Assembly (NCBI GenBank): GCA_963978545.1
Contig: OZ021729.1
Coordinates: forward strand, 8,666,001-8,730,000
Direction of reading: 5' to 3'
DNA length: 64,000 bases
Source of the DNA: Linyphia triangularis
Lineage: Eukaryota > Arthropoda > Arachnida > Araneae > Linyphiidae
How positions within the stretch are numbered: position 1 is the stretch's first letter; every line of letters starts with the position of its first letter. The translations under genes and the position numbers were made by a program. Below are positions 11,764 to 24,367 of the stretch, in pieces. The notes under the pieces were generated by a model, which made no database searches, was not told the origin of the DNA, and saw only the letters and a program-made list of their open reading frames with translations.

Positions 11764-11794
<31 letters not shown>

Positions 11795-12025
11795 AATAAA
11801 TATGTCAAATGCATCGTAAAACATATATTTTTTACCTCTGTTTTTCTTATAAATGAAATATTTCCATTTTAAAACTGTGAATCAACATTTCAAAACTCCC
11901 AGTATATTTTAACCTATTTTAATCAGCATTGGGCAAGATTGAACAATATCTGCAACATCAAACGGTTTATAACGTCCCGCATTGGTATTAGCTAGTGTTG
12001 AATGACGTTAGCCAGAGTTGTTATG
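11666..12025 (+). mobile_element. Interspersed element P, copy 1
   Basis: Starts AAGATAGCACAGCAGTATTGGCCAATATTGG; holds TTTTACCTCTGTTTTTCTTATA and ATCAACATTTCAAAACTCC and ends near TGACGTTAGCCAG. An inverted relative lies at 30900-31235. The two ends carry inverted TTGGCCA-like words, so a short TIR transposon is likely. Confidence 0.6.
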
Positions 12026-12432
12026 CTTCTAAAGTAAATTAAAAATATGATATTTATTGACTAATTGGAAAAAATGATTTAAGTCACTTTAATTTTTTTT
12101 TTTTTTTTTTTAAGTTGACATAATTTGAAGGTTTGAAAATAGTTAGAAGACCATTAGAAAGTTTAGTATTTTCTGTGAAATAATTATCGAATAGTAACGT
12201 TCTATCCACTTAACGACAATAATAGCCTACCAATAGCAGTTAATAGTTAATAGCAGACAACCAATAGCAATTCCTACTTCTTTCTTATATAAAAAAAAAT
12301 GGACATAACATGTTTTTTCTTCTAGGTCTTCAGTTATTTCTCTCTATATTTCAGATTAGAACACAGCTACCTTTGTTGAGGTGATGATAACAATAATTAT
12401 AAAATAACGCTAAGGAATACTTTTTATTATAA
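12026..12432. other. AT-rich intron, nothing recognised
   Basis: Contains the local repeat AACCAATAGCA/CTACCAATAGCA near 12225-12265; nothing else. Confidence 0.5.
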
Positions 12433-13718
12433 AAGGGGAACTAGGGATACTTAAAGCAATTAATTTTTCTCAGAATTGGGAAGATTTTTTAAGTTGGAAG
12501 TGGTATCACTTTTTGCCTTCAGTTAGCTAACTGCATAGTGAAAATGACAACTGAATCGTTGCATCCGTTTTTAAACTATAAGACAAAGTTAGTTTTTATG
12601 CTCCGAAAGTAAGATCTTTGTGTTGTAAACGCTAATGTGAAAAGGTATTTATTTTTTTTAAACTAAGACTTTTTTTTAAATTGCTTATATTTTTAGTTAC
12701 AATACTTTTAGTTACAATTACATATATAATAGTGTTTATCCACTTATTTTCAAATGGTTGCATTTTAGGGTTATGTAATAAAAATAGGGTACAATTAGGG
12801 ATAGTTGACCCAAGATAGGGATACTATTCGAATGCATTTGACAGGTTTTATTTATTTTTTTTATTTTTTTCCCCTTACACCATTTTGTTAAGTATGTAAG
12901 ATACTCAATTGATAAAAAGATATTGTTACTGATTTATATTATTAAAAGTTGTAGGTAGTTGCCCACCATTGATGTTACATGAGTTAACGGTATTATAATC
13001 CCCTCCACATTGTTTTCATAGATTACAACCATTGGGTGTATCAATTTACTCACCTTTCAAAAGATTTTATAATGTTCAAGGAACAAATCACCTGAAGATA
13101 CACAAACCTGACAAAATTCAGGCTATTTTTCATTCTCCTGAGTTTTCAATGAAAAATGATAGAATTACAAATTTTGGGTTTTAATATGAGTTTACATTTG
13201 CAATTATATAAATAGTTATTTCCTTATTCTTGAACTTGTATTAGAACAGAAATAGCTTTCAAATTGTTAATATTTTTAGATTTCAACAGCACAAATTCAA
13301 AACAGTATACCTATTAACATTATGTAGCTACTGAAATAAATAATATTGATCTCATTGAACAAGTATAGAAATGTATTAACATTAGACTTATTAAATAGGA
13401 GTTATGTTGTTATTATTATGTAAAAGTATTGCATTTATAATTTTAAATTGTATACTCCCAAATATATGACTTGAGTCAAGTATCCTTAAGGTGTGGGTCA
13501 AGTATCCCTATGCATTAGGATGCTTGACCCAAGTTGAAGGTTTTTTAATGTTTAATATTTTACCACCTTTACAATTAATACTTCAGAAAGATATTCATAA
13601 ATATTGTGTAATACTTATGAAGAATAAATAGACATCATTTACACCCCCATAAGTAATGTAAAAGAAAAACTAAACTCCCAAAAGTGAAAATTGGGTCAAT
13701 TACCCCTAGTTTCCCCTA
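12433..13718. mobile_element. DNA-transposon-like element with AGGGGAAACTAGGG ends
   Basis: AAGGGGAACTAGGGATACTTAAAG (12433) is inverted as GGGTCAATTACCCCTAGTTTCCCCT (13693-13717). The same GGGTCAAGTATCCCTA-type word recurs inside, in both orientations (about 12810-12830, 13480-13530), as subterminal repeats. Roughly 1.29 kb, no ORF of note, target duplication not resolved. Confidence 0.65.
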
Positions 13719-14390
13719 AACTTACATAAAATCCGTTTTTTGAACTTTATTTTTTTCGGTCAGTTAGTTAATAAATTCAATCAAGTAGGTAAATGAAAGT
13801 AATTAATTTGACCTTCACCCACACTGTCTCCTCCAAAAATATCCTAAAATCTCAGACTTCATCGAAAAAAAAAGTCCCGAATCCAATTTACTAAATTGGG
13901 CATTCACAATATCATCGGTGTAAATTCTTCTATGCGAAAGATATGCCTTATGGTTATTACAAAGTGCCAAAAGATATCATTGGAATTTTGCGTAACATTT
14001 TATTTATTGTTTTTAACCTTGAGGAATATGATATTATTTTATTATGTTGTTCAACAACTGAAAGCTACTGATGATGTAATCCAAACATAAAGTAAGGATT
14101 TTACCTTTTGAAAATAAATAATGTATATAATTCTTTAAAAAAAATTACAAGTTTGAAAAGAGACACTTCCACCCTCCTTTCACCCCCCCCCCCTTCTACC
14201 CGTCCCTCTTTCCATGAATTTTAAAGTTTACTGACAGAGAAATCTTGCCTCAATATTAGGTAATTTTAGTTTCTTCGGAAAACCAAGTAAGCGATATTAT
14301 GTTACCCTCTAAAATTCAAACTGATAAGTCGTAACCAATCGTGTATATATTAAGGTCCTACCCTCGGATAACTCTGTGCCAGAAAGAATT
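13719..14390. other. AT-rich intron, nothing recognised
   Basis: C9 run near 14184; the 64-codon ORF at 13896-14090 has no family resemblance. Confidence 0.5.
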
Positions 14391-14398
14391 AACCTAAC

Positions 14399-15163
14399 CA
14401 TGGGCGCCCCCATGAATATTTGCAAGGGGGTGCAAGACTAGATTTTTATCAAAATCATTAATTTTTATAGAAATGTTAATTAATAATTATGCATTATAAA
14501 TTATAATCTTTGAGAATAGTTAAAATTCATGGTATATATTTTTGAAAAACGTGAAAATGTTAAAGAGAAAAAACACAAAATAGTAAAAACGTCAAGATAT
14601 ATGTTTTTAACGATTTTTTTATCATCCAACTAGATCTCACGGCATTCAAGATTTTAGTATTTAGAACAGAGTAACACGAAGAAACAAAAATAAGAAGAGT
14701 AACATTTCATTTTTTCCCAGTTTCGGATATAATGAAAAAAAAAAATTCAAAATGAAACACGAAGGCAGTATTGAAATATGTTCAATTGAGTTCTAAAAAT
14801 AAATTTCAAGATAGTATATCTGAAGGCTTAAAAACCAAAACATTTTTCTAAAATTTTCAGAACTCCACACGAAATGATTATACAATAAAAAGAATAAATA
14901 CTTCAACTCACCAGTCTCTAATAATCATCGACAACAAGCGCCAGAAAAGCGTCACGCAAGTAGCTATAAAAAACGACATAGAAAAGAAACAAAAGACTAA
15001 ATTAATAGGGGGAAAATGCGCATTGTAACATAAAAGTATAAACTGCATATGTGCTTTTTTTATCTTAGAATTTACATCTTTTCCCTCGGTTTTTTTTTTT
15101 TTAATTTTCAAGAGCCAGGGGGGTGCAAATGCACCTCCTTGCACCCTCCTGGGGGCGCCCATG
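14399..15163 (+). mobile_element. hAT-type MITE family N, copy 1
   Basis: Ends CATGGGCGCCCCC (14399-14411) and GGGGGCGCCCATG (15151-15163), flanked by AACCTAAC/ACCCTAAC (14391-14398, 15164-15171; one mismatch), an 8-bp duplication. Interior AT-rich, non-coding. Homologous, inverted, to 60589-61364. The tip GGGCGCCC is itself a palindrome. Confidence 0.85.
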
Positions 15164-15171
15164 ACCCTAAC

Positions 15172-15880
15172 AAACAATTTGACGATAAGCAAAGCTCACG
15201 CGACTCAACATTTAACTTCCAAATACGAAGGCAATATTTCTACCATTATAAAACAAGAGATAAATGATGAGCGATATTTCTTGAAATAAAGTAACTATTT
15301 GTGAGCATTAAATACTAGGGACAGTGGCACGCAATTTTTATCACTAGCCCTGTAATCTTCATCGACCATTACGAAGTCACACCCAACTAATGACTAAAGC
15401 AACGTAACGTTAATTAGAAACAGTTCATTTATTATGGAATAGAATTCATCCAATAGTAATGAAGATTCATTGTCTTCATCGGACGTATCCGCCTACGACT
15501 AAGAGAAAAAATCTTTTATAAGCATTTCTTATGGTTTTATATAAACTAAATATTTTAACTCATAAAAATATCATACTTATCGAAATTTTCGGAAAAGTGT
15601 GAAAGAAAATTTTGAGGAAAACTCATCCTAAACAGCTTAACAAGTATATCCAAAATTTTCTTTTAAACATAAGCTACAATGAGTATAATCTCCTAAATCA
15701 CCAAAACTATAGAAAATTATAAAACATTTCGAAAATATAAATATTTAAATGATTTTATATCAATCATCCTTATCACTTCAGCAACTTTGTTAAAAATCAA
15801 CAGTTAATTAAAAAAAAATATCTCACCCTGATTAGTCAAAACTTTTAAATAATTTCTTGGACAATGTTATTAAAATCGAA
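15172..15880. other. AT-rich intron, nothing recognised
   Basis: No repeat boundary or coding signal seen. Confidence 0.5.
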
Positions 15881-16640
15881 ATGCGAAACTTTCACGTATA
15901 CTTGGTATTAAAAACAAGGGGTGTGGAAAATCACACAATTTTCAATTACACTATAATACTGACGTGGATTTGTGTCATTTACCGAATTTATATTCTCATC
16001 ATTCATTTAGCAAAAATGGCAATTTTGGCGAAATTTTTTGCAGTAATTTTTGTATGGGTCTTAAAACAAAAATAAAAACTGCCAAAATTATTATTTTCGC
16101 GATATACTTATCGATAATTCTTATATTATTCTTTCTTGTCAGTGAAACTGGGCCGAAAAGAAAAACGATCGTTGATGAGATATGCTCAAGGAAAGAGAAC
16201 TCTGTGCTAAAGGCATTTGTTTTTCAATTTTTTACACCATTAAAGCATTTTTACAAGAATTTCGGAGGTGGGGATGTTTAGAACACTTTAAGAAGAATTA
16301 CCACAGCGGATTTGATCAAAATCGTTTGAGCCATTTTTTAGCAATCATCGAAAAACATGATTTTTTTCAATGGCAGCTACCTTATGCGCAAGCGCGATTT
16401 TGACGAAAATCGTAATGGTAGGTCATTGGGCCATCACCAACCTGCTCACCAAATTCGAACATCGTAAGTCAATTTGTTCGGGAGTTTTGCTGACCACGTA
16501 CACACAGAGAGACATTTTTTCTAGATCACTTTTTTGAAATCGGGATGTTTCAAAACGTGGTGAAATGCAAAAAAAAATAGAATTGTTTTTGACCGAATGC
16601 AATACTTTCATTCCCCATTTGGGTAATTGAAAGTTAAAAT
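15881..16640 (+). repeat. Interspersed repeat family L, copy 3 (most complete)
   Basis: Runs from AAGGGGTGTGGAAAATCACAC through AGAGAACTCTGTGCTAAAGG, AGCAATCATCGAAAAACATG, CAATGGCAGCTACCTTATG and CAAATTCGAACATCGTAAGT to ACTTTCATTCCCC. Best landmark set for the family. Small ORFs inside (15857-16281 and others) show no protein family. Confidence 0.8.
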
Positions 16641-17931
16641 ATATAGAATGCGGAAAAGTAGAGAAAAAATAAATTTTCCGAAACACGCTGTGACGATTTC
16701 TCGAAATAACGACGACGAATTACAAAGGTAGCGCTTTTATTAATTTTTTAAAAGAAGTTGTTTAAATTTAATATTATTGAGACTATCATATTTTTTCATG
16801 CCAAATACAATCTTGTTCTTCTCTGGTTTCGTTCTCCGGGTAACACTTCGGCTGTTGCCACTCGCTTAGATAAATCTTTACAACGCATTTCAAGTTTTTT
16901 ATTTTGGTTACAATCAGCGTTAACCACTACGCGGGCTGGATTTGGCCCGCGACAGACTTTTCTGCAGCCCGCATGCACCGTAGAAGATATAAAAAGATTA
17001 AATTTCAGGGTATTTTTTTTTTCCTACACAATTGTAATTTATCAGAAATAATATATACTAACTATTTAGAACAGAGCTCTCCACTACGCGTCCGAAGAAA
17101 CCATATAAAGAAACTTTCAGCAAAATCGTTTTCATCAAGAATAAATATAGGAATAGCTAAACTGAATCTCATTTAGGCAATTTATTAAAATTGATTGCAA
17201 CAAATAAATACTCTGAAAGACATTAACTCTCATAAAATAAACTAAACAATTTCGTCCTCCATCGTTTTACAATTGATATAGACTAAAACAGAGTAATCTG
17301 GAAGTGCAACTTAACTACTTCTATTAAAAGTTACGTAAAGTCACATTGTCGATTTGAAACAAAAGATTCACTTCTTTTTCAGACTTGGATTTACTAATAA
17401 TGAAAACTATTATTTTTTAATTATTTGAAGAAAAAAAAATAATAATAATACAATTTTATTAAGATAAAAAATATTGATATTTTTTTCAGTTTTCAGAAAT
17501 GCTGTATATTTTTTAATCGATAATAATTAAAGATACATATTTTGGTGTAACCGGCTAGTGAAAAGCTCCAGCATATGTCATGCGGCCCACCTCTAAAAGT
17601 TTGTGGCGAACGCTGCATTAGATGGTTATAAGTGAACTTGGCTGTGGCCCTTTACTGTCTCAAACAATAGTGTTGTCATCGCCTGGGGACGAGATAAAAT
17701 TAAAAACCGAAATTTATAGATTTGCAAACTTTATAGCAATGTCTAAATATCTGGCTCTCAGAAGGTAAAATAGGTTAAGCAGTTTGTTCAGGAAACATGG
17801 ATGTAAGTGGACATTAGTAAATCTAGTATCAATATCAACACCTGTGTTACTGAATTTTTGCACTTTGAGAATCAAAGCACTCTTAAGATTGGCACCACTG
17901 ATTTAATTTAGTCAGAACCTATATTTGTATT
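16641..17931. other. Intron with a possible hAT relic
   Basis: GC-rich patches GCGGGCTGGATTTGGCCCGCG (16931) and ATGCGGCCCACCTCTAAAAG (17579) are the kind of words found in hAT non-coding ends. CAGAGCTCTCCACTACGCG at 17073 might be one end. Not resolved. Confidence 0.35.
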
Positions 17932-18403
17932 TTGATTGTGTTTTTCGGTTGTGTCTGATTGTATTGCGTGCTGTGTCTGACTATATATTGCGTACTGTGT
18001 CTGATTGTATTGCAAGTTGTGGCTTATTGTATCGTGTCTTATTGTATTGCGTATTGTGTCTGATTGTATTGCGTGTTGTGTCTGATTGTATTGCTTACCG
18101 TGTCCGATTGTATTGTACATTATGTCTGATTGTATTGCAAGTTGTGGCTTATTGTATGGTTTCTTATTGTATTGCATATTGTGTCTGATTGTATTGCATA
18201 TTGTGTTTGATTGTATTGCGTGTTGTGTCTGATTGTATTCCGCGTTGTGTCTGATTCTATTGCGTATTGTGTCTGATTGTATTGCACGCTGTGTCTGATT
18301 GTGTTGCGTGTTGTGTCTGATTGCATTGCGTGTACTGTCTAATTGTATTGCGGGTTGTGTATAATTATATTGCTTATTGTGTCTGATCGTATTTCGTGTT
18401 GTT
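17932..18403. repeat. Minisatellite, ~20-bp TGTGTCTGATTGTATTGCG units
   Basis: More than twenty imperfect units of TGTGTCTGATTGTATTGCG run up to the acceptor of the TM1 exon. The last units (TGTCTGATCGTATTTCGTG, TTGTTGCAG) supply the splice acceptor itself. The 209-codon reverse frame here is this array joined to antisense exon. Confidence 0.95.
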
Positions 18404-18407
18404 GCAG

Positions 18408-18608
18408 GTCTGTGTGGTTCGGCGTCTGACCTCGCCCACCGCAAGGAGGTGTTCGGTGCCAACTCCATCCCACCAAAGCCCCCAAAGACCTTCTTGCAGC
18501 TGGTGTGGGAGGCACTGCAAGACGTCACACTTATCATCCTGCAAGTGGCTGCACTCGTCTCGTTGGGGCTCGCCTTCTACGAATCGCCCCCGGACGAGGA
18601 AGCGAAAG
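18408..18608 (+). CDS. PMCA: PMCA exon: N-terminal cytosolic segment and TM1
   Basis: Encodes [17 protein letters not shown], the family block [20 protein letters not shown] and TM1 ([17 protein letters not shown]), ending in an acidic stretch (PPDEEAKG). This is the classical PMCA N-terminal block just before and through the first membrane helix. The acceptor is TTGCAG at 18402-18407 and the donor GTAAGC begins at 18609. The first two bases finish a glycine codon begun in an upstream exon and the last base opens the next glycine codon (phase 1 at both ends). The upstream partner exon, expected to end in SPNE-like sequence, was not found in 1-18407. The acceptor sits directly at the end of a minisatellite (17932-18403), so the polypyrimidine/branch region is made of repeat sequence. 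GC content is strikingly higher than in the flanks. Confidence 0.95.
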
Positions 18609-19430
18609 GTAAGCAAATTACTCATAACACGAATGTCTTACCATATGTACTCATAAGATTAATGTCCTACCGTATTACATTCCTCATTATATAGACTACA
18701 TTAGAAAATAAAGTGGCAGATCTAAATGCTTAGTTTGGTTGGGTCGATCCATTGTACCACTCGTATAATTATAAATGGTTCTGTAGCCTTGCATGTGTTA
18801 TGTACCGATGTATTATTATACATAAAAATATTACATTCTACATTTTCTCTACCGGTTACTTTCCAGAACTCGGTGTCTCTTGTAATAATAAAAATAATTT
18901 TTTACTGCCAATATTAATTTCTTCTATTTATATTTTCATTCTACATTTTCCAATATATCTATTCTAGAGCTAATTCTTAGTCATGTGTTTAATATTATAC
19001 GTAAGCTATGAAAACATTCATTATTAGTAAGAAGTTAGTCATTATTAGTTAGAAATTATCCATTATCAGTTAGTAGTTATCCACTAGTATTTACAAGTTA
19101 TAACACATAAGCTGTGAAGGTGCAGAAAATTCTTTAGCACTGATCGTGATTTATGATTTGTCTCTCTTGAAACTTTAAAGACTTTTTATTGAGTTTATGA
19201 AGAAGAACTAATAACGACCATGGAGATCTTTATGAATTAGCAACAGGACTTCATTTTAGTGAATGGCTTAGGCTAGTGTCAACCTATTACAAACATTAGA
19301 AATAAGGCATAGCAGTGTCAATTGTTGATATTTCAATTGGCTTCATCTTTTCAAAAAGGAGAAACTGTTTCAGAGTTATACAGAAGTTACAAAATATCAT
19401 CCAAATAATCTGAAGTAAAAAAAATATTAA
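18609..19430. other. Start of intron 1
   Basis: Right after the donor a short degenerate repeat (ACTCATAACACGAATGTCTTACC / ACTCATAAGATTAATGTCCTACC), then AT-rich sequence with GTTAGAAGTTATCCATTA-type words at 19030-19095. No gene. Confidence 0.55.
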
Positions 19431-19439
19431 CTTATACAT

Positions 19440-20620
19440 AACTCAGCGTGCTAACCATAAGAGTTACCAAAAAAATAGCTTTAAATTGAACTCAATGCAT
19501 GAGAAATCAATGACGAAAGTAAATGGAATCAATCGTGTATCCGTAACACATGAAAATTCAACCATAAAGTATATTATGCAGGGTAACTCAATTAATAATA
19601 GGATTACTCATAGCATCACATGGCAAACAATAAAAATGGATATTATACGCAGAAAACATATCACTTATAGGATCACATGAAGAAATAATCAAAAGCTATA
19701 TTAAAGGGTAATTCGCCCCAAAATCAAATTACTCACAGCATCACATAGAAAATTGATCGAAATATATTACAAAGAAATCCACAGCAAAAATTTATTAATA
19801 AAAAAGTCGAGTGGAATAACAATCACAAATGAGGTGGCAGAGTTACTCATAACGTAAGCTAATTACTCCCAGAATCAAACATAAAAAAGTGAATTAAACT
19901 GATCGCAAAGTGACCCACAGCAAAAGCGCATTACTAATATCGCCGTGTGGAATGACAGTCACAAAGGATGTTGCATAGTTATTCAAAATATAAGCAGATT
20001 ACTCACAGCATCACAACTAGACAAATTAATTGAATTTTTTGCAAAGTGGTCCATAGCAAAAGTATATTACTAATAACGTCGCATGGAAAAACAATCACAA
20101 AGGATGTTACAGAGTTACTCATAACGTTAGCCAATTACTTCCAGAATCAAATATAGAAAAGTGAATTAAACTGATCGCAAAGTGACCCACAGCAAAAGCG
20201 CATTACTAATATCGCCGTGTGGAATGACAGTCACAAAGGATGTTGCATAGTTATTCAAAATATAAGCAGATTACTCACATCATCACAACTAGAAAAATTA
20301 ATTGAATTTTTTGCAAAGTGATCCACAGCAAAAGTACATTACTAATAACGTCGCATGGAAAAACAATCACAAAGGATGTTTCAGAGTTGCTCGCAATTTA
20401 AGTAGATCACTCAAAGCATCACATAGAAAAGTGAATTAAATTGATTGTACAGTTATTCACTGCTAAAGCACATTACTGATAACGTCACGTAGAAAAACAA
20501 TCGCCAAGAAAGCTAGAGTTACTTAAAACGTAAGCAGATCACTCACAGAATCACATATAGAAAAATGAATTTAATTGATTATAAAGTGATCAAGTGGAAA
20601 AACAAAATAACTGGAAATCA
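19440..20620. repeat. Degenerate tandem array, ~136-bp unit with 272-bp higher-order period
   Basis: Units carry AGATTACTCACAGCATCACA, GCAAAGTGACCCACAGCAAA, ATTACTAATAACGTCGCATGG and AATCACAAAGGATGTTACAG. The segment CAAAAGCGCATTACTAATAT...AATGACAGTCACAAAGG recurs almost unchanged at 19921 and 20193 (272 bp), while the intervening half-unit is diverged, a two-unit higher-order repeat. Confidence 0.85.
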
Positions 20621-20928
20621 AAAGTAGTTATTTTTCTCAGTTATTTCCATAGCTTTTAGCAAGAAGTCATTGTGAACATTGTCTGCTACTGAAAATGTTT
20701 TTAATATTGATATGCGTTAGATGCTTTATACCAGGTAGACAAGATTTTAATGCGAATGAGAACATTGACGAATGTGTCCTGCTACTTCGTTTAATACTGT
20801 ATCCTAGTCCATTAATACTCAGATGAACCTAAATATTCAAAGAATGATGTGCATTTTGAAAAGTTTTAAAAATTACATAATGAGGAACTGTGAAGCAAAA
20901 ATAAAGATTTGATAGTACAATACTTATA

Positions 20929-21578
20929 GTCCGAGAGGCGACTGCAATTTTTGGACCTCATCGAACATCATTCTGAATTTTTTATAGAAATTGGAGAAAA
21001 GTGAATAGATTACGAATCCAATGGTCTGCCGTGGAAAAAATGGCTGGAACTGATCAAAAATCGACTTGGAATGAGATGAAATAAAATCCGATTGCCAAAT
21101 ATGTCATAACTTGCAAAAAGAGAACAAACTTTTTCGTATGGCAACCCACTGCATTTTGATTTTCAATGAGAAAAAGCGCAAACGATTTCTGATCTCTGGC
21201 TCGGAAAACTTGTATCTTTTAAAAGTAAGCCAAATTGGCGACATCAGTTACGTCATCAGTGACGTAATGTTTATTGCCAACTTGGCTCCCTTTTAATAGA
21301 CGCAAGTAGACCGTCGCCAGATATCTGAATCGTCTACAACCTTCTTAATTGAAAATTAAAGAGTGAGGGTTACCAAATAAAAAAAAAATTAAATAATTTC
21401 TCATGTTATGGTGCATTTGGCAATTGGATTTAGTTCAAATTATTAAAAGTCAATTTTTGACCAGTTTCGGCCAATTTTGCCACGGCAGACCAGTGGATTC
21501 GTAATCTACTCACTTTTCTCCAATTTCTATAAGAAATTCAGAATGATGTTCGATGGGGTCCAAAAATGCCTCTCAGTC
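20929..21578. mobile_element. Fold-back MITE family M, copy 1
   Basis: Arms of about 170 bp or more: GTCCGAGAGGCGACTGCAAT...TCATCGAACATCATTCTG at the left is inverted as CAGAATGATGTTCGATGGGG...TGCCTCTCAGTC at the right; both are bounded by TA. Copies at 44795-45430 and 61400-61732. No coding potential; the TA bounds suggest Tc1/mariner-type mobilisation (inference). Confidence 0.8.
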
Positions 21579-21579
21579 T

Positions 21580-22456
21580 AGTATGTAAGCTTCTGTGAAA
21601 GTTCACCAAAAGGATAGGTGCATGGCAAGTCAATAATTCCGTACTTAAATAATTTTAAATTTTCTTGTTTATAAGGTGCATTTATAAAAGTGTTCTTAAA
21701 CACCTAAATGTTTGCTTTGTGTTCTACGAACTCTTTTAGATATTGTAATCAATAGAGTTTTGAATAAATTAACTAGAGAAAAGATATTACAAAAACGTTG
21801 TTACTTAAAAAAAATTATAAGTTCTTAAAGAAATTATTTGAAACACAAACCTTGAAACTAAAAAATCATGGGTAAACATATGAAAAAGCATTTAGTTGAA
21901 TGCATAGTAAAAACAGGTCTTTTAAGTTAAGTAGTAATTTTAGTGTACCTTAACATCAAATGATTTTTAACCTTATTTATAAAATGTATCCGTTGTGTAC
22001 ACCTCTCTCCTTGTATGACGAGAGACTAGGGAAACAAAATAGAGTGGGGGTGAACCGTTTCAACTCACAATACTATAGATTAATGGTTTAAATAGATTGT
22101 TTCTTTATGGGAATGATGTCACAAACTGACCGCATTACGCAATCTATAAGAAAGTGTACCAAATTCGGAATATGATTCTACATAAAAAAAATACTAAAGA
22201 TAAATATAATTCATGTCATTTCATCCTTAATTCTATCATCATTAACCATTTATGAGAAATTCGAAATTGGAAAATTGTATTGAAACAATATAACGAAATA
22301 AAATGACAGGGAAACATTTCTTAGGAACTTTGTCGATTTAATGGTTTGCTACAGTTCCCTAATATTCAATTAAAGTATAAATGTTTCAGGGTAAAATGGA
22401 AGGGCAATTTTGCTTTGAGTTCAAAAGTGTTTTATATGCAATGAATATAAAATTCC
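21580..22456. other. AT-rich intron, nothing recognised
   Basis: No repeat boundary or coding signal identified. Confidence 0.5.
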
Positions 22457-22460
22457 TTAA

Positions 22461-23171
22461 GGTATACATATACATTAGGAATTGCAAAATTTGACCCAAG
22501 TCTGCGTTTTTGTTTTTTTGTTTTAAAATATTCCCGAATTCAATACCTTTAAAATAATACCATTTTCTTTCTGAGACTCAATTTACTTTTTAAATTACAG
22601 TGGGGTTTGTGAACCTGTTTTGTATCACGTTCATTAGTGTAGTAAACTTTCAACGCGTTTTCTGAAGAATGACATTTTGATGTTATATGACTTTACGCCA
22701 ACGGTCATAACTTCATAATAAATTGTCCGATTTACAAAATTCTGAAGACATAAGTTGTAAATGTGTTTGCTATGGAGAATCTAACATATATTGTTATAAA
22801 CACATTTTTTATGAATATTTTAATCTTAATTTTTTGTTAAAAACTATGTATTTTTTTAAACTTTTTATTTAAAAATTAATAATTAAATAAATATTGCAGC
22901 CAAATTCAAAATTCTCCATAGGAACATGCGCCAATATAATATCTTTTATTTACAATAAACATCATACCTCTAAGTTAATTACAAGTTTATTTATGTATGT
23001 TCGAATAATGTCCTAATTAATCACTTTAATTGCAATTAGCTGATTAAAAAATTGACGGGAAAAAAAGTTTACATATATAAATACATCATTTTTAATTCTG
23101 ATTCACTGCCAAAAAGTTTGAAATTATTACTTAAAAATTAAAGAAAATCATCTCAATTGTATATGTATACC
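22461..23171. mobile_element. TTAA-bounded MITE, copy D (711 bp)
   Basis: TTAA at 22457-22460 and 23172-23175. Inverted ends GGTATACATATACA (22461-22474) and TGTATATGTATACC (23158-23171) match over 14 bp. AT-rich interior without ORF. Same end type as elements at 38224, 42027 and 42704. Confidence 0.85.
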
Positions 23172-23293
23172 TTAAATAAACCTATTCAGAATTAGCAAAT
23201 AGTGGGGAAAATAACATGAATAACCACCTCAAAATAAACACTAATTTGCTTGTACTAGTTATTGTTCTACTGACATGCTTATTTGCTGTCTAT

Positions 23294-23984
23294 TTTTGTG
23301 TAGTGCAAAGTCTTGTAAAAATATTGTGCAAATTCTAACTTTAAGACATAGTAATTATTGTAGCGGTATTGTAATATCTTTTTCACCAATTTCTTTGGTG
23401 CAGTATGGACCATGTGTTGCTCTTGCTCCAAAAACCTCAAACCACCCAACCACAGCAGTTAAAGGTTAATAACGTTTCTGGTTGGTTGCTTGTTTTCAGA
23501 TTATCTGGCGCAGTCATCAACACGAGGGCTATAATGCGCCGAAACATTCGTCATTAGACAAATCAACATACATTTACAAACACCCATGCCTAACATGGGA
23601 TTCGAACTGGCAACCTCGCGGTCTAGAGGCTGGCACGCTAACCACTATACCGTTTAATAACGTTTCAGTAAAAACAATTTATAATAACCACTATAAATAA
23701 AAAGTTTTTAAAATTCTTTTACCAAATACATTTTGTTTGACACTACACGATAAAAATACACCATTTTAGGAAAAGTGGAATTGTTTTTTAGATATATAAA
23801 ATGCAAATAGAAAAATTAATAGTATTGCTTTTTTGGGCTGTATATGCTAATTCTCTCTAATCTCGCTCTAAATAATTAAATTCCTCTCTAAATCCGGTTG
23901 TAGTAATTATTGACACGTAATTTTGTGTAGTGCAAGGTCTTGTAAAAATATTGTGCAAATTCTAACTTTAAGACATAGTAATTA
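23294..23984. repeat. 64-bp direct repeats flanking the inverted composite repeat
   Basis: TTTTGTGTAGTGCAAAGTCTTG through AAGACATAGTAATTA occurs at 23294-23357 and again at 23921-23984 with one mismatch in 64. Between them lies an inverted copy (about 23385-23897) of the composite repeat at 9170-9965. Confidence 0.85.
23480..23655 (-). mobile_element. SINE family A, copy 7
   Basis: Reverse copy, GGTTGGTTGCTTGTTTTCAG to CACTATACCGTTT. It shares the private variants GCAGTCATCAACACGAGG and GGCTGGCACGCTAACC with copy 5, so it belongs to the composite repeat rather than being an independent insertion. Confidence 0.88.
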
Positions 23985-24359
23985 TATTTTTAGACTATGC
24001 AAAATATTTTGAACGGAATAGTAGTTTCAGAAAGATCTCCAATTCAAATATAATGCAGCAACAACAATATACTTTCCATTAGTATGCACACAAAAATAAA
24101 AATTAGATCAGCATTCCGAACCAGGAGTTTTAACTACAATTCACTTTCTTTAGAAGGTAACATTTCATAATTTTATAAGTAGGTTGTCGTACCAGTTGAA
24201 ACCCTTCCTACAACACATCTGTTGATTTCATAGCTGATAAAGAAGCCAGACGTGTTTCATTTCTCCAGCTTCTTTCAAAGTCTAAGATCTAGGTTATTAC
24301 AGTGTTCAGCTGTAAGAAGAATATTCACTCACTACTAGAGGTTGCTAGACAAAGACTAA
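23985..24359. other. AT-rich intron, nothing recognised
   Basis: No feature identified. Confidence 0.5.
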
Positions 24360-24367
24360 GTGAGGAG

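Noticed and set aside
17908..18537. 209-codon minus-strand ORF, Gln/Asn/Thr-rich
   Set aside because: Translation of the 20-bp minisatellite plus antisense of the TM1 exon.
19486..19680. 64-codon ORF
   Set aside because: Lies inside the degenerate ~136-bp array; no family resemblance.
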